DNA of 18,950 nucleotides from Bryobacterales bacterium (lineage in GTDB: Bacteria > Acidobacteriota > Terriglobia > Bryobacterales > Bryobacteraceae): NCBI GenBank assembly GCA_003132865.1, contig PKYZ01000513.1:7254-26203 (forward strand), given 5' to 3'. Positions within the stretch are counted from its first letter, which is position 1. Every line of letters begins with the position of its first letter. Position numbers and translations under genes: made by a program. Positions 7,333 to 15,274 of the stretch are shown here, one piece after another. Under the pieces are notes generated by a model, which had not been told where the DNA came from, did no database searches, and saw only the letters and a program-made list of their open reading frames with translations.

Positions 7333-8115
7333 GTGAAATCTTTGCTTGCCGCTCTTGCCCTGGCCGCCTGCCTGTGCGCCCAGGACGCCAACGCACCGAA
7401 CTACACCGCCGCCGGGATCGTGAACGGCGCCAGTTTCGCCCCCGGCCTGGCCCCCAATACCATCGTCTCCATCTTCGGCACGAATCTCTCCTGGGGTACC
7501 CGCGCCCTGCAAGCCAGCGACATGGCCGGAGGCGTTATGCCCACCAGCCTTGGGAATGTAGAGGTATACTTCGAAGGCTGGCCGGCATATCTCTATTACG
7601 TCTCTCCCCAGCAAATCAATTTTCTGGTCCCCAGCAGCCTGCTCCCCGGCACCTTTCAGTTCTGGGTGGACCGGCAGGGCACCCGCGGCCCCATCGTCAC
7701 CGTCACCCTGCAAGGCGCGGGGCCGGCCATATTCCAGACTTCGTCCGGCGCCGTGATCGCCACCCACGTCGACGGATCGCTGGTGTCCAGCGACGCACCG
7801 GCCACCTCCGGCGAGATTGTCACATTATGGGCGACCGGCTTGGGAAACACCAATCCCGAACTCGAAGACGGCGTCCTGGCGCCCCTCGCCCCCGCCCCCC
7901 TGGAATGGCTCAGCCAACTGAGCCAATTCGACGTCCAGATCAACGGCGCCGCCCTTGATCCCAGCGCGATCCTCTATGCCGGCGCGGCGCCTGGCTATGC
8001 GGGCCTCTACCAGGTCAACGTGCGCCTGCCCGGTCAACTTCCGGCCAATCCCGAGATCCGCCTGGGATTAGGCGGCGCAGTGAGCCCTCCAGGTCTGATT
8101 CTGCCGGCACAGTAG
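7333..8115 (+). CDS. Exported TIGR03437 ('Solibacter uncharacterized C-terminal') domain protein
   Basis: A 260-residue protein consisting of a signal peptide (VKSLLAALALAACLCAQ, residues 1-17) followed by one TIGR03437-type domain of about 230 residues. The hallmark opening is visible: AGIVNGASFAPGLAPNTIVS then IFGTNL (residues about 25-50), followed by PAYLYYVSPQQINFLVPSSL, GEIVTLWATGLGNT and GYAGLYQVNVRLP near the end. This domain is greatly expanded in Solibacter-like Acidobacteriota, usually at the C-terminus of large exported proteins; its function is unknown, probably a surface or assembly module of beta type. Here the domain is the whole mature protein. The GTG at 7333 is chosen because it begins the signal peptide; upstream codons are not hydrophobic. 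No ribosome site is visible. Confidence 0.88.
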   Translation: MKSLLAALALAACLCAQDANAPNYTAAGIVNGASFAPGLAPNTIVSIFGTNLSWGTRALQASDMAGGVMPTSLGNVEVYFEGWPAYLYYVSPQQINFLVPSSLLPGTFQFWVDRQGTRGPIVTVTLQGAGPAIFQTSSGAVIATHVDGSLVSSDAPATSGEIVTLWATGLGNTNPELEDGVLAPLAPAPLEWLSQLSQFDVQINGAALDPSAILYAGAAPGYAGLYQVNVRLPGQLPANPEIRLGLGGAVSPPGLILPAQ

Positions 8116-8126
8116 AACGAAGAGAG

Positions 8127-8144
8127 CGGGTCCTGGAGGACCCG
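8127..8144. repeat. Palindrome between convergent genes (possible bidirectional terminator)
   Basis: CGGGTCC (8127-8133), loop TGGA, GGACCCG (8138-8144): a perfect seven-pair stem in the 64-base gap between two convergent genes. It shares the TGGA loop with the neighbouring palindrome at 8157-8181. No T tract follows. Confidence 0.5.
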
Positions 8145-8156
8145 GCCCAGAGGGCA

Positions 8157-8181
8157 CCCCGACCTGGAGGTCTGCCCCACT
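8157..8181 (-). repeat. REP-like palindrome, copy 2, abutting a stop codon
   Basis: On the minus strand this reads AGTGGGGCAGACC-TCCA-GGTC, with the same AGTGGG flank as the copies at 7211 and 18893. It overlaps the TAG stop of the gene at 8180-10858, so it begins exactly at that gene's end. Confidence 0.55.
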
Positions 8182-10858
8182 ACGGACTTGACACGTACAC
8201 CACGTTGACCTGCGTCTGAAAGTGGCCTGCCGAGACCGTGTATTGGCCGGCCGACGCCGGCACCGGGGGCAGTGTCAGCAATGCCCCGCCAAGATTCGTA
8301 TTATCGGTCAAGCCGCACGTTGTTATAAAACTGAGACCACCGAGGTAGGCTGACTGGCCAAATAACTGCCCGAACTGACTATCGATGCATTCCGCTTTGT
8401 ATCCCTGCACGAACACCCGTATCTGGTCGGTGCTCTCCACATAGACGTCATAACTCGCGCCAGGGATGTCGATGACCTGGCCATCCTGGTTGCTTAGCAG
8501 GGCCGGCGCCAGACCCGACAGGTAGGCCCATTGACCGCTCACGTCCGACCATAAGTGCCACGTTCCCGAAGTATCGTTCACTTGCACGCTGGCGATCTGT
8601 ATCTGAAAGCGATTCCCCGGCGCGCTGAACTGGTTCCACGCGAACTCGAGCGTGCGCGCATAGATGCCGTTGTCTGCGCCCAGGTAAGGCAGATGCACAT
8701 GGGCAACGGTGGGCAGGCCGTTCACCGGGTTCTCATAGGTGACCGCAACGTTCACCGCCGTGCTGTGTTGCGGATAAGTGACGGTCTGCATCTGAACCGA
8801 AGTAGCGCCTGGCGGGGAAGGCGGCAGCGGCACGTCAAAATCGTAATCCATGTCATTGACCGGAAGCTCTTCCATACCGGAAGCGCCCCACGGGAATGCG
8901 CTGGGACCGGCCGTGGTGAAGATCGGTCCCGTCACAGGCATGCCGGTCATCTGCTGCGCCAGCGTGTTGGCGAGGCTGGCGACCAGCGCAGGCGCCGGTC
9001 CTGCCTGATAGTAGACCTGTCGATCGGCCTGGTCCAAAGCGTCTTCGATGCGTCCGCCGCCGTACCCTTGTTGGTCGAGTTCATCGCTCAGACCCGGCGG
9101 GTCGATCTGGTTGGCGCCGCCGCCATGGCCGCTCACGTAGATGTCTACCCGCGCGGCGCGGGAGCCGCTCATGGGCAGCGCCGCCGGCCGCGTGCGCATA
9201 GTCGCGATCAAACGCGGCGGGTGGATTTCGGTGTTGTCTCCGGTGTCCGGGTGGCCCGCGTCGAGGATCCAGCGGCCTACCACGTACACCCTGTCACCCA
9301 CGGTAGGGTTAGCCCAGACCGGCAGGCCGATGTTACCTTGTCCGTAAGTGGTCGTATTACCGGCGTTGAGCGTCTCCCATTCGATCTCAATGATGCCGGG
9401 TCCGTTGGCGTAGTAGTTATGGGTCCCCACCAGCCATTGGTATGGCGGGTCCGGCGTGAAGAAGAAGTTGGCGTCGTGGCCGTAGTGTGTGCCTGGATAA
9501 TCGCTGTCCGAAATACGCGCGGGCTGGTCCGGGCCGGCCGATCCATTCGACACGATGGTTCCATACGCCTCCACCGGCGCCCGCCTCCACACAGTTACCC
9601 ATTCGGGATCTACCCTCTCGGGCGAGTAATCCGCCAGGATGCCCGGAAACACGCCCAGCCGGCCTCCCCGCTCGGAGCCCCAATTGATCTGAAAACCGGC
9701 GCCCAGTTCAGTCGCCACGGTGATGGTGATGGTGGCGCTGGCGGCCACTGTCCCCGACGCCGATCCGCTGGCGTTCACCTGGTAAACGCCAGGCCTGGGA
9801 ATGCGCGCGGTTGGCCCGGTCGCGCCGTTGTCGTATGGAATGGTCAGGCTGCCGGAAAGCACTCCGGAAGCATCGGCAGCGAGCGATCCCAGCGCGAGAT
9901 CGGCAGGCGGCGCCGCTGGCCAGTTGAGCGGTCCATGCAAGCTGACCGTGACGGTTTCGCCGGGCTGCCAGCCACTCCCCTGGATCGGGACCGGCGTGCT
10001 CCAACTGTAAAGGAGCGGCTGGAAAACGTTATTCAACGTGACGCCGCCAGCGGGCGTGATGTTCGATTGCGACGCGGCCGGCGGCGCCACAGCCATCGTG
10101 ACGGTGTTGGAAGTGGCTCCGCCGATGGAGATCGCGACCGGCACGGAATCGCCCGCGGGCGCCGCCGCCGGCACCAGCGCATTCACCTGATACTCGCCCA
10201 CGAAGCCGGGCGCCAAACCCGAGAAAGTCACGGTCGCCGCCACGCCGCCGATGGTCACCTCGGGAGTGGTGGTGGTTTCAGCCGGCGGACTGGCTGGCGA
10301 TGCGGCGCCGCTCGGCGGCTGATTGGTGACCGCGCCCAAGCCCGTGCAATAAATCTGGATATAAGTGGTGCCCGGCGTGGCCGGGTGCGACGCGTCAACC
10401 AACTGGTAAGAAGTGTTCAGGATGGCGCCTTGACCCGTGCCTTGCGAGTTCATACTAAAGATGCCGGGCGCGAACGGCGCCAGAGCTACGGTCTGTGGGC
10501 TGCTGGTCTGGCCGCTGAATGTGGCAGTGAGAGATGTCTGTGACTGTCCGGCAGTCTCCCACGGCACCTGAAGGTTGACCTGGCCGCTGGAGGCGTAGAA
10601 GAGCGGCGCCGGTACGCCGCCGTTGAACTGCAGCGAAAGTCCGGAGAGGCTGGTGGGGAGCGGAGCGCCGGCGGCTCCGGCCGGCGAGGTCAGCAGGAAG
10701 CTGCCGTAGACCGACGCGATGCTGCCCGGAGCCAAAGGCGCTCCCGGCGCGGAACTCGCCGCGTTGATCGCGCCGCCGGGGTTGATCGAGGGCGCGGACT
10801 GAGCCCAAGCGCCCATCGACAGCACTCCCATGATGACAATCGCTCTCTGCGCGGACAT
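8180..10858 (-). CDS. Large exported protein: TIGR03437 domain plus Ig-like and unknown C-terminal region
   Basis: An 892-residue protein with a signal peptide (1-20, ending AWAQ). Residues about 25-255 are a TIGR03437-type domain: INAASSAPGAPLAPGSIASV, YGSFL, FYASSGQVNLQVPWE, YIQIYCTGLGAV and GFVGEYQVNALVP. Residues about 268-382 look like an Ig-like beta domain (PIQGSGWQPGETVTVSL, GVYQVNASGSA). Residues 385-890 form a large region I cannot name. Its most striking motif is VVGRWILDAGHPDTGDNTEI followed by HPPRL (527-550), a D, H and E-rich cluster that could be a metal or catalytic site; an HGGG follows near residue 575. In most family members the TIGR03437 domain is C-terminal, whereas here it is N-terminal. 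The ATG at 10858 has GAGGGG two to three bases upstream, closer than usual. It is convergent with the smaller TIGR03437 gene, separated by two palindromes. Confidence 0.85.
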   Translation of the reverse strand: MSAQRAIVIMGVLSMGAWAQSAPSINPGGAINAASSAPGAPLAPGSIASVYGSFLLTSPAGAAGAPLPTSLSGLSLQFNGGVPAPLFYASSGQVNLQVPWETAGQSQTSLTATFSGQTSSPQTVALAPFAPGIFSMNSQGTGQGAILNTSYQLVDASHPATPGTTYIQIYCTGLGAVTNQPPSGAASPASPPAETTTTPEVTIGGVAATVTFSGLAPGFVGEYQVNALVPAAAPAGDSVPVAISIGGATSNTVTMAVAPPAASQSNITPAGGVTLNNVFQPLLYSWSTPVPIQGSGWQPGETVTVSLHGPLNWPAAPPADLALGSLAADASGVLSGSLTIPYDNGATGPTARIPRPGVYQVNASGSASGTVAASATITITVATELGAGFQINWGSERGGRLGVFPGILADYSPERVDPEWVTVWRRAPVEAYGTIVSNGSAGPDQPARISDSDYPGTHYGHDANFFFTPDPPYQWLVGTHNYYANGPGIIEIEWETLNAGNTTTYGQGNIGLPVWANPTVGDRVYVVGRWILDAGHPDTGDNTEIHPPRLIATMRTRPAALPMSGSRAARVDIYVSGHGGGANQIDPPGLSDELDQQGYGGGRIEDALDQADRQVYYQAGPAPALVASLANTLAQQMTGMPVTGPIFTTAGPSAFPWGASGMEELPVNDMDYDFDVPLPPSPPGATSVQMQTVTYPQHSTAVNVAVTYENPVNGLPTVAHVHLPYLGADNGIYARTLEFAWNQFSAPGNRFQIQIASVQVNDTSGTWHLWSDVSGQWAYLSGLAPALLSNQDGQVIDIPGASYDVYVESTDQIRVFVQGYKAECIDSQFGQLFGQSAYLGGLSFITTCGLTDNTNLGGALLTLPPVPASAGQYTVSAGHFQTQVNVVYVSSP

Positions 10859-10892
10859 GTCCCCTCGCTGACAAGATTAGCAGAGAAAATCA

Positions 10893-10916
10893 TGGTGGCA
10901 CAGGCTTCAGCCTGTG
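10893..10916 (+). repeat. REP-like palindrome, copy 3
   Basis: CACAGGC (10899-10905), loop TTCA, and GCCTGTG (10910-10916) form a perfect seven-pair stem, preceded by GGTGG as in other copies. A second, weaker GGGCT-TTT-AGCC hairpin follows at about 10923-10934. Confidence 0.55.
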
Positions 10917-11065
10917 AACTGCGGGCTTTTAGCCGGCGCTCGCCGAGTGCGGAGACTCGTTCGGTTCCGCCCAAAGATCTCGACTGCGTCAGTTCGCCGA
11001 ACACGCAAGCTTTAGTCGGCGCAACTTACAAGGGTCACTCATTAGATCAGAAAGAACTACATCAG

Positions 11066-11125
11066 CTCACTTCCATTCTTCGCCCATTCACTCCCACGCC
11101 CGTACAAAACTCCGAGCTGTTCGCC
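11066..11125 (-). pseudogene. Fragment resembling the 3' end of the sedolisin gene
   Basis: The bases CTCACTTCC, then CATTCACTCCCAC, CCC, ACAAAA and TCC-AGC occur in the same order and spacing as at 11598-11660, which encodes the last 20 or so residues and stop of the sedolisin at 11599-12879. A few single-base indels break the frame. Only this tail is recognisable, in the same orientation as the intact gene and about 530 bases away from it. Confidence 0.6.
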
Positions 11126-11598
11126 TCCTTTTGCCCGGAGTAAACTGGGAAGGAGGAGAATCGATGCGGCCTCGGGCTTCGCTAACGACGGTACTGCTTG
11201 CCGTAATGTTTCAGCTCCTACGACGGCTATAGCTGCTTGGTCTGTCGCCCACACTTTTTCGCAGTTGTTCGATCCGTGCGTCCGATGGGATGCCAGCAAG
11301 AGTTCACAATCGGATAACAGCAAAACTTCACAAGGGAGTGGCGCCGGCCTTGGACCGCATGGCCCGTGCCGAATCGGGAACTGTCATGATTCCTGGCGTC
11401 GTGCTCGCAAGCATTGTGCTGGCAATGATCGGTGTGGCTGCGCAACGACGGCCGTTGGATCATCCTGATGCTCTGCGAGACGCCCGTAGCGTTCACTATT
11501 GCTCCGCTAGCGCTGGTTACTGGGCTGCTCTCTCTTCTCTTCGCGAGAAGGGTACCGTGCGCCGCGGTGGACACGCCGGTGCCCATGGGATGAATAAC

Positions 11599-12879
11599 TC
11601 ACTTCCCAGTCTTCCCCACATTCACTCCCACACCCGAACAAAAATCCCAGCCCTTCTTGGCCAGATAGCCGGCATAAGCGCCGCAGTTACCGGACACGAT
11701 GTCCTTAAATTCCGTAGTCACGCCAATCTGGCTGTATACTTCCGACAACTCGGCATTGGTCGATGTATAGAAATGTCCCGCCGTATTGACGATTCCGGCC
11801 ATCCCTGGCGCCGATACGCTGGTGCCGCTGGCCAGCCACCACGTGCCCGATGTCCCGCTTATCGGAAACGTGTCGTAGACCCAAACCGGCGTGCGGCCGT
11901 CGGCGACGAACGCCAGGTCGGGAGTGCCGCGCTGGGTGCCCACAATGCTGGCGATGCCGCTCTGGTAGCTCGGTATGGGTTCATTCGGCGAGGGACCGCC
12001 GCCGGTATCGGGCCAGGCGCTCTCATATTCGAAATTGCCAGTCGTGGCATTGCGGCTGATGGTCGTTCCCCCCACGCACACCACGTCGGGAGAAGTGCAC
12101 GGATAGCTGATCCCCGCCGAATCGCCCGAAGACGAAAAGTAAACCACGCCCGTCGTAGTGAAGTAGCCGTCAAAGCCATTCTCGCCCGCGAAATCGCCGA
12201 AGCCCCAGCTCATGCTGACTTCCCCTCCACCGGCCGCCGACACCAGATTGCTGGCCAGCGTCACCGCCGGCAGCAGATCTCCGCTCCCGCTGGAGTTTGC
12301 TTCCACCAGGAAAATCTTGGCGTGCGGCGCCATGGCGTGCGCCATCTGGATATCCACCGATTCCTCGAATTCCCACCCGCCGCTGGAATCCTGCGGAGGC
12401 GGCGTATTGGTTGCCGTCGAACTGCCAGGGGCCGCGTACACCACCTGGAAGTTCGGCGCGGGAAGCCCGAACTCTGTGGAGAAGACCGCCAGATCGCTGG
12501 CCGCATTCGGATCGTCGTAGGCGTCCACGAGCGCGATGGCGTGCGCGCCGCCGTGCGATACCGTCGTCGCGGTCGACGGATTACAGGTCTTCGCGGCCGT
12601 CACCAGTTGGTACACGCAGGCCAGCGAGGCCGGAGTTTCGAAAAACCCGCCCGGCGTATTGGCCGCGTTGATGGGCAGCCCGCCATCCGGAATGAATATG
12701 CGCACGAACGTCCGCGCACGCTTGCCCACGTCTTCGGGCCGCGCGATACTCGACTCCGGCACGATGATCGTCCCTCCCCCAATGTGCATCTGCGGCAGTT
12801 TTTGCATCTGCGGCAATAGCGGATGCGCAAGACCCAGCGCTATGGCGCCGGCGAATACGGTCTGCAAACCTCTCGTCAT
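11599..12879 (-). CDS. Exported S53 (sedolisin) family serine-carboxyl peptidase
   Basis: A 426-residue secreted protease. The hydrophobic N-terminus (MTRGLQTVFAGAIALGLAHP) is a signal peptide. The sedolisin catalytic set is visible: E172 and D176 in WEFEESVDIQMAHAMAP, the oxyanion aspartate D253 in SSSGDSAG, and the nucleophile S354 in SGTSVSAPGMAG. The C-terminal calcium-binding signature is also present: FKDI (391-394) and GWD (410-412). The family cleaves proteins, typically at acidic pH. Classical sedolisins carry a propeptide of about 180 residues; here only about 90 residues lie between the signal peptide and the catalytic domain, so the kumamolisin-type prodomain is missing or very reduced. 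The start at 12879 has GAGGA about five bases upstream. The gene is divergent from the exported GH3 gene, with a 120-base shared regulatory region. A piece of its 3' end is duplicated at 11066-11125. Confidence 0.92.
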   Translation of the reverse strand: MTRGLQTVFAGAIALGLAHPLLPQMQKLPQMHIGGGTIIVPESSIARPEDVGKRARTFVRIFIPDGGLPINAANTPGGFFETPASLACVYQLVTAAKTCNPSTATTVSHGGAHAIALVDAYDDPNAASDLAVFSTEFGLPAPNFQVVYAAPGSSTATNTPPPQDSSGGWEFEESVDIQMAHAMAPHAKIFLVEANSSGSGDLLPAVTLASNLVSAAGGGEVSMSWGFGDFAGENGFDGYFTTTGVVYFSSSGDSAGISYPCTSPDVVCVGGTTISRNATTGNFEYESAWPDTGGGPSPNEPIPSYQSGIASIVGTQRGTPDLAFVADGRTPVWVYDTFPISGTSGTWWLASGTSVSAPGMAGIVNTAGHFYTSTNAELSEVYSQIGVTTEFKDIVSGNCGAYAGYLAKKGWDFCSGVGVNVGKTGK

Positions 12880-12930
12880 GAATCCTCACTGTCCATAAGG
12901 CGTAATCCGGCGCCAAATCCCCTCATAGAA

Positions 12931-12954
12931 AGTGCGGCAAGCATTCAGCCTGCC
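12931..12954 (+). repeat. Degenerate REP-like palindrome, copy 4
   Basis: GGCAAGC (12936-12942), loop ATTCA, GCCTGCC (12948-12954), with six of seven pairs and the flank AGTG at 12931. It lies between the divergent sedolisin and GH3 genes. Confidence 0.45.
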
Positions 12955-12987
12955 AGGGCTTCCACGAGCTGCCAGCGCCAGCCCGGG

Positions 12988-12993
12988 TACACT
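12988..12993 (+). promoter_or_regulatory. Possible -10 box for the GH3 gene
   Basis: TACACT ends six bases before the GTG at 13000, the same spacing as at 7321 and 17212, suggesting a transcript starting at the GTG. A GGAG at 12994-12997 is too close to act as a normal ribosome site. No convincing -35 box. Confidence 0.3.
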
Positions 12994-12999
12994 GGAGTT

Positions 13000-14769
13000 G
13001 TGCTCCGCTCCCGCGGTCTTCCCATTCTACTCGCTCTGGCGCTGGCCCTGCCCGCCGCCACGTCGCGCAAATCGCCGCCGCCCAAGCCTGCCCGGCAGTC
13101 GGGCTTTGTGCGCCGCTGGATGAAGACCCTCACCCTGCGCGAGAAAGTGGCGCAGTTGATCTTCATCCCGTTTCACGGCGCGGCGCCCAACACCCGCTCG
13201 CGCGAATACCGGCAATTCATGAAGCTGGTCCGCGAGACGCGCGTAGGCGGCATGGTGCTGGTCAACTGGAACAACGGCCGCCTCACGCAGAAGGCGCAGC
13301 CCTACGCGCTGGGCGCATTCCTCAACCGCATGCAGAGACTGTCGCGCGTGCCGCTGCTGGTGGCCGGCGACTTCGAGCGGGGCGCCTCCATGCGGGTGGA
13401 TGGCACCACCGTGTTTCCGCAGGCCATGGCCTTCGGCGCGGCGGGCGACCCGGCGCTGGCGCGCTTCGAGGGCCAAGTCACGGCCCGCGAGGCGCGCGCC
13501 GTCGGCGTCCACTGGCTCTTCTTTCCGGTGGCCGACGTCAACAACAACCCGGATAATCCCATCATCAACATCCGCTCCTATGGCGAGGACCCCAAGCAGG
13601 TGTCGGCGCTGCTGGCCGCCTTCATCGAGGGCACGCGCGCGGACCCCCGCTATCGCGTGCTCACCACCGCCAAGCATTTCCCCGGACACGGCGATACGGC
13701 CGTCGATACCCACATGAACCTGGCCGTGATCAACGCCACGCGCGAGCACCTGGAGAACGTCGAACTGCCGCCCTTCCGCGCGGCCATCCAGGCGGGCGTG
13801 GATGCCATCATGACCGCGCACATCGCGGTGCCCGCGCTGGCCGCCGCCAATGTGCCTGCCACTCTGTCGCCCGCCATCCTCACCGGCCTCCTGCGCGGCG
13901 AAATGGGATTTAAGGGAATCATCGTCACCGACGCGCTGGAGATGGGCGGCATCGCGCAAGGCTATTCCAGCGGCGACGCGGCCGTGCTGGCGCTCGAAGC
14001 CGGCGCCGACGCGCTGGTGATGCCGCCCGATCCGGAAGCCGCCGTCAAGGCGGTTTTGGCCGCGGTCCAGAGCGGACGCCTCACGCGCGCGCGCATCGAC
14101 GAAAGCGTCGCTCGCCTGCTGGCGGCCAAGGAGCGCGTGGGGCTGGATCGCCGCGCCACGGTGGATCTGGAAGCCATCGGCGACCAGATCTACATGCCCG
14201 AAGATCAGGAGCGCGCGCAGGACATCGCCAACCGCGCCGTCACGCTCGTCAAGAACGAAGGCAGCCTGGTTCCGCTGCGCGCGCCGGCCAAGACCTGTTT
14301 CCTCGCGCTCGCGGAAAGTCATTATTCGAATGAGGGTCTGGAGTTCGCGCAAGAGGTGCGCCGCCGCGAGAAGAACGCCACGGTGATTCAACTGGACGCA
14401 TCGCTCGCGGGCGCCTCGCTCGATGCGGCCGTCGAGAAGACGGCGGGATGCGAGAGCGTGGCCGTCGCGGCATTCGCCTCGGTGGCGGCCTACCGCGGCG
14501 ACGTGGCGCTAGGCGGCGATTTCCCGCGCATGCTCGACGCGCTGTTTGCGACGGGCAAACCCGTGGCCCTGATCGCGTTGGGCAATCCGTACCTGGTGCG
14601 CAGCTTTCCGAAGGCAGCCGCTTTCCTGCTGACCTTCAGCACCACGCCCCCGTCGGAGACGGCAGCGGTCCAGGCCCTGTTCGGCGAGTCTCCCATTCGC
14701 GGGCGCGTGCCTGTCACCATCCCCGGTGTCGCGAAAATCGGAGAAGGCATCGACTACTTACCCAAATAA
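13000..14769 (+). CDS. Exported glycoside hydrolase family 3 beta-N-acetylhexosaminidase
   Basis: A 589-residue GH3 enzyme. Residues 1-20 are a signal peptide (RGLPILLALALALPAA), so it acts outside the cytoplasm. The NagZ-type signature KHFPGHGDTAVDTH (225-238), whose His-Asp pair supplies the acid/base in this subgroup, and the nucleophile D311 in VTDALEMGG mark it as a beta-N-acetylhexosaminidase rather than a beta-glucosidase. LREKVAQLI (46-54), DFERGASMRVDGTTVFP (124-140) and SYGEDP (193-198) are also canonical. Cytoplasmic NagZ is about 340 residues; the extra C-terminal half (from about residue 385, ANRAVTLVKNEGSLVPL) is the second GH3 domain of exported members. Likely substrates are peptidoglycan fragments or chitin oligomers. 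The GTG is chosen because the signal peptide starts there. A degenerate copy of its 3' end lies at 17051-17170. Confidence 0.93.
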   Translation: MLRSRGLPILLALALALPAATSRKSPPPKPARQSGFVRRWMKTLTLREKVAQLIFIPFHGAAPNTRSREYRQFMKLVRETRVGGMVLVNWNNGRLTQKAQPYALGAFLNRMQRLSRVPLLVAGDFERGASMRVDGTTVFPQAMAFGAAGDPALARFEGQVTAREARAVGVHWLFFPVADVNNNPDNPIINIRSYGEDPKQVSALLAAFIEGTRADPRYRVLTTAKHFPGHGDTAVDTHMNLAVINATREHLENVELPPFRAAIQAGVDAIMTAHIAVPALAAANVPATLSPAILTGLLRGEMGFKGIIVTDALEMGGIAQGYSSGDAAVLALEAGADALVMPPDPEAAVKAVLAAVQSGRLTRARIDESVARLLAAKERVGLDRRATVDLEAIGDQIYMPEDQERAQDIANRAVTLVKNEGSLVPLRAPAKTCFLALAESHYSNEGLEFAQEVRRREKNATVIQLDASLAGASLDAAVEKTAGCESVAVAAFASVAAYRGDVALGGDFPRMLDALFATGKPVALIALGNPYLVRSFPKAAAFLLTFSTTPPSETAAVQALFGESPIRGRVPVTIPGVAKIGEGIDYLPK

Positions 14770-15274
14770 TGACTCCTGGGGACGCACCGGGATTTGGCCT
14801 TCTTGTATTACAGCCGACAAGAATCTTTGCAGCGGGCGCAGATTCCTCGTGGCGCACGCACTCATGCGTGCCGCGTCTGCACTCTTGCCGACGCCTGCTG
14901 TGGCTGCGGCTATGCTGCTCTGTGGGGCGGCCAATCTTGGCCGCAGGCCACCTTTCAGGTGGCCTTTAGGCGAACGAAGCTCGCCGCCTGTGGCGCACGC
15001 TTTAACGACGCCTTAGCGTCGCTCGCGTCCCCACTCTGGTTCCGCATGTGTCGCCAGCCGCGACGCCTCGCGCATCGTGAGCTGAAGCGCTGCGAGATCA
15101 ACTCCTACGCGCCGGCCGAAATCTGAATGCTGGTGGCGGGTCAGTTTGCATCCCAAGCGGCTCGGTTCGTAAACACAAAGCGACTCGTCGTTCCCGATCA
15201 GACCCCGAGGGCACTTCCGCGGCTTGCCTTACGTCCAGATGAACTGCCTCCGACTGGCAACCGTGCGCCCGGAC
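14770..15274. other. 505-bp intergenic region carrying a hairpin array
   Basis: No gene is convincing. At least three perfect hairpins stand in a row: 14854-14871 (GCACGCA, loop CTCA, TGCGTGC), 14945-14965 (AGGCCACCT, loop TTC, AGGTGGCCT, then TT) and 15006-15021 (CGACGC, loop CTTA, GCGTCG). The open frame running through the array has no domain-like composition. The 15130-15270 part shows no structure that I can interpret. Confidence 0.55.
14945..14967 (+). terminator. Nine-pair hairpin with a short T run
   Basis: AGGCCACCT and AGGTGGCCT pair perfectly around a three-base loop and are followed by TT. It lies 175 bases after the GH3 stop, so it could end that transcript, though it also fits the hairpin array. 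Confidence 0.35.

Larger units (their letters stand above)
10859..11598. other. 740-bp stretch without a convincing gene
   Basis: The stretch holds a REP-like palindrome near 10893, a short decayed copy of the sedolisin 3' end (11066-11125), and noisy open frames without domain features. On the plus strand about 11431-11592 reads a short peptide with one hydrophobic segment (FTIAPLALVTGLLSLLFARR) directly after an in-frame TGA. This could be the tail of a lost membrane-protein gene, but nothing supports a complete one. Confidence 0.5.

Noticed and set aside
8555..10543. A 662-codon plus-strand open frame
   Set aside because: Antisense to the exported TIGR03437 protein; the composition (very rich in R, G, H and V) is typical of a shadow of a high-GC gene.
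10892..11143. Short plus-strand frame beginning in the palindrome near 10893
   Set aside because: Its first residues are encoded by the repeat itself and its end is the antisense of the sedolisin remnant.
11290..12819. A 509-codon plus-strand open frame over the sedolisin
   Set aside because: The opposite strand has all sedolisin catalytic residues in order, while this frame has low-complexity R/A/G/H content and no motif.
13027..14391. A 454-codon minus-strand open frame over the GH3 gene
   Set aside because: The plus strand carries clear GH3 motifs; this is a high-GC shadow.
14794..15126. Plus-strand 110-codon frame in the spacer after the GH3 gene
   Set aside because: It runs through consecutive hairpins and its cysteine- and alanine-rich product reflects those palindromes; no ribosome site or domain.
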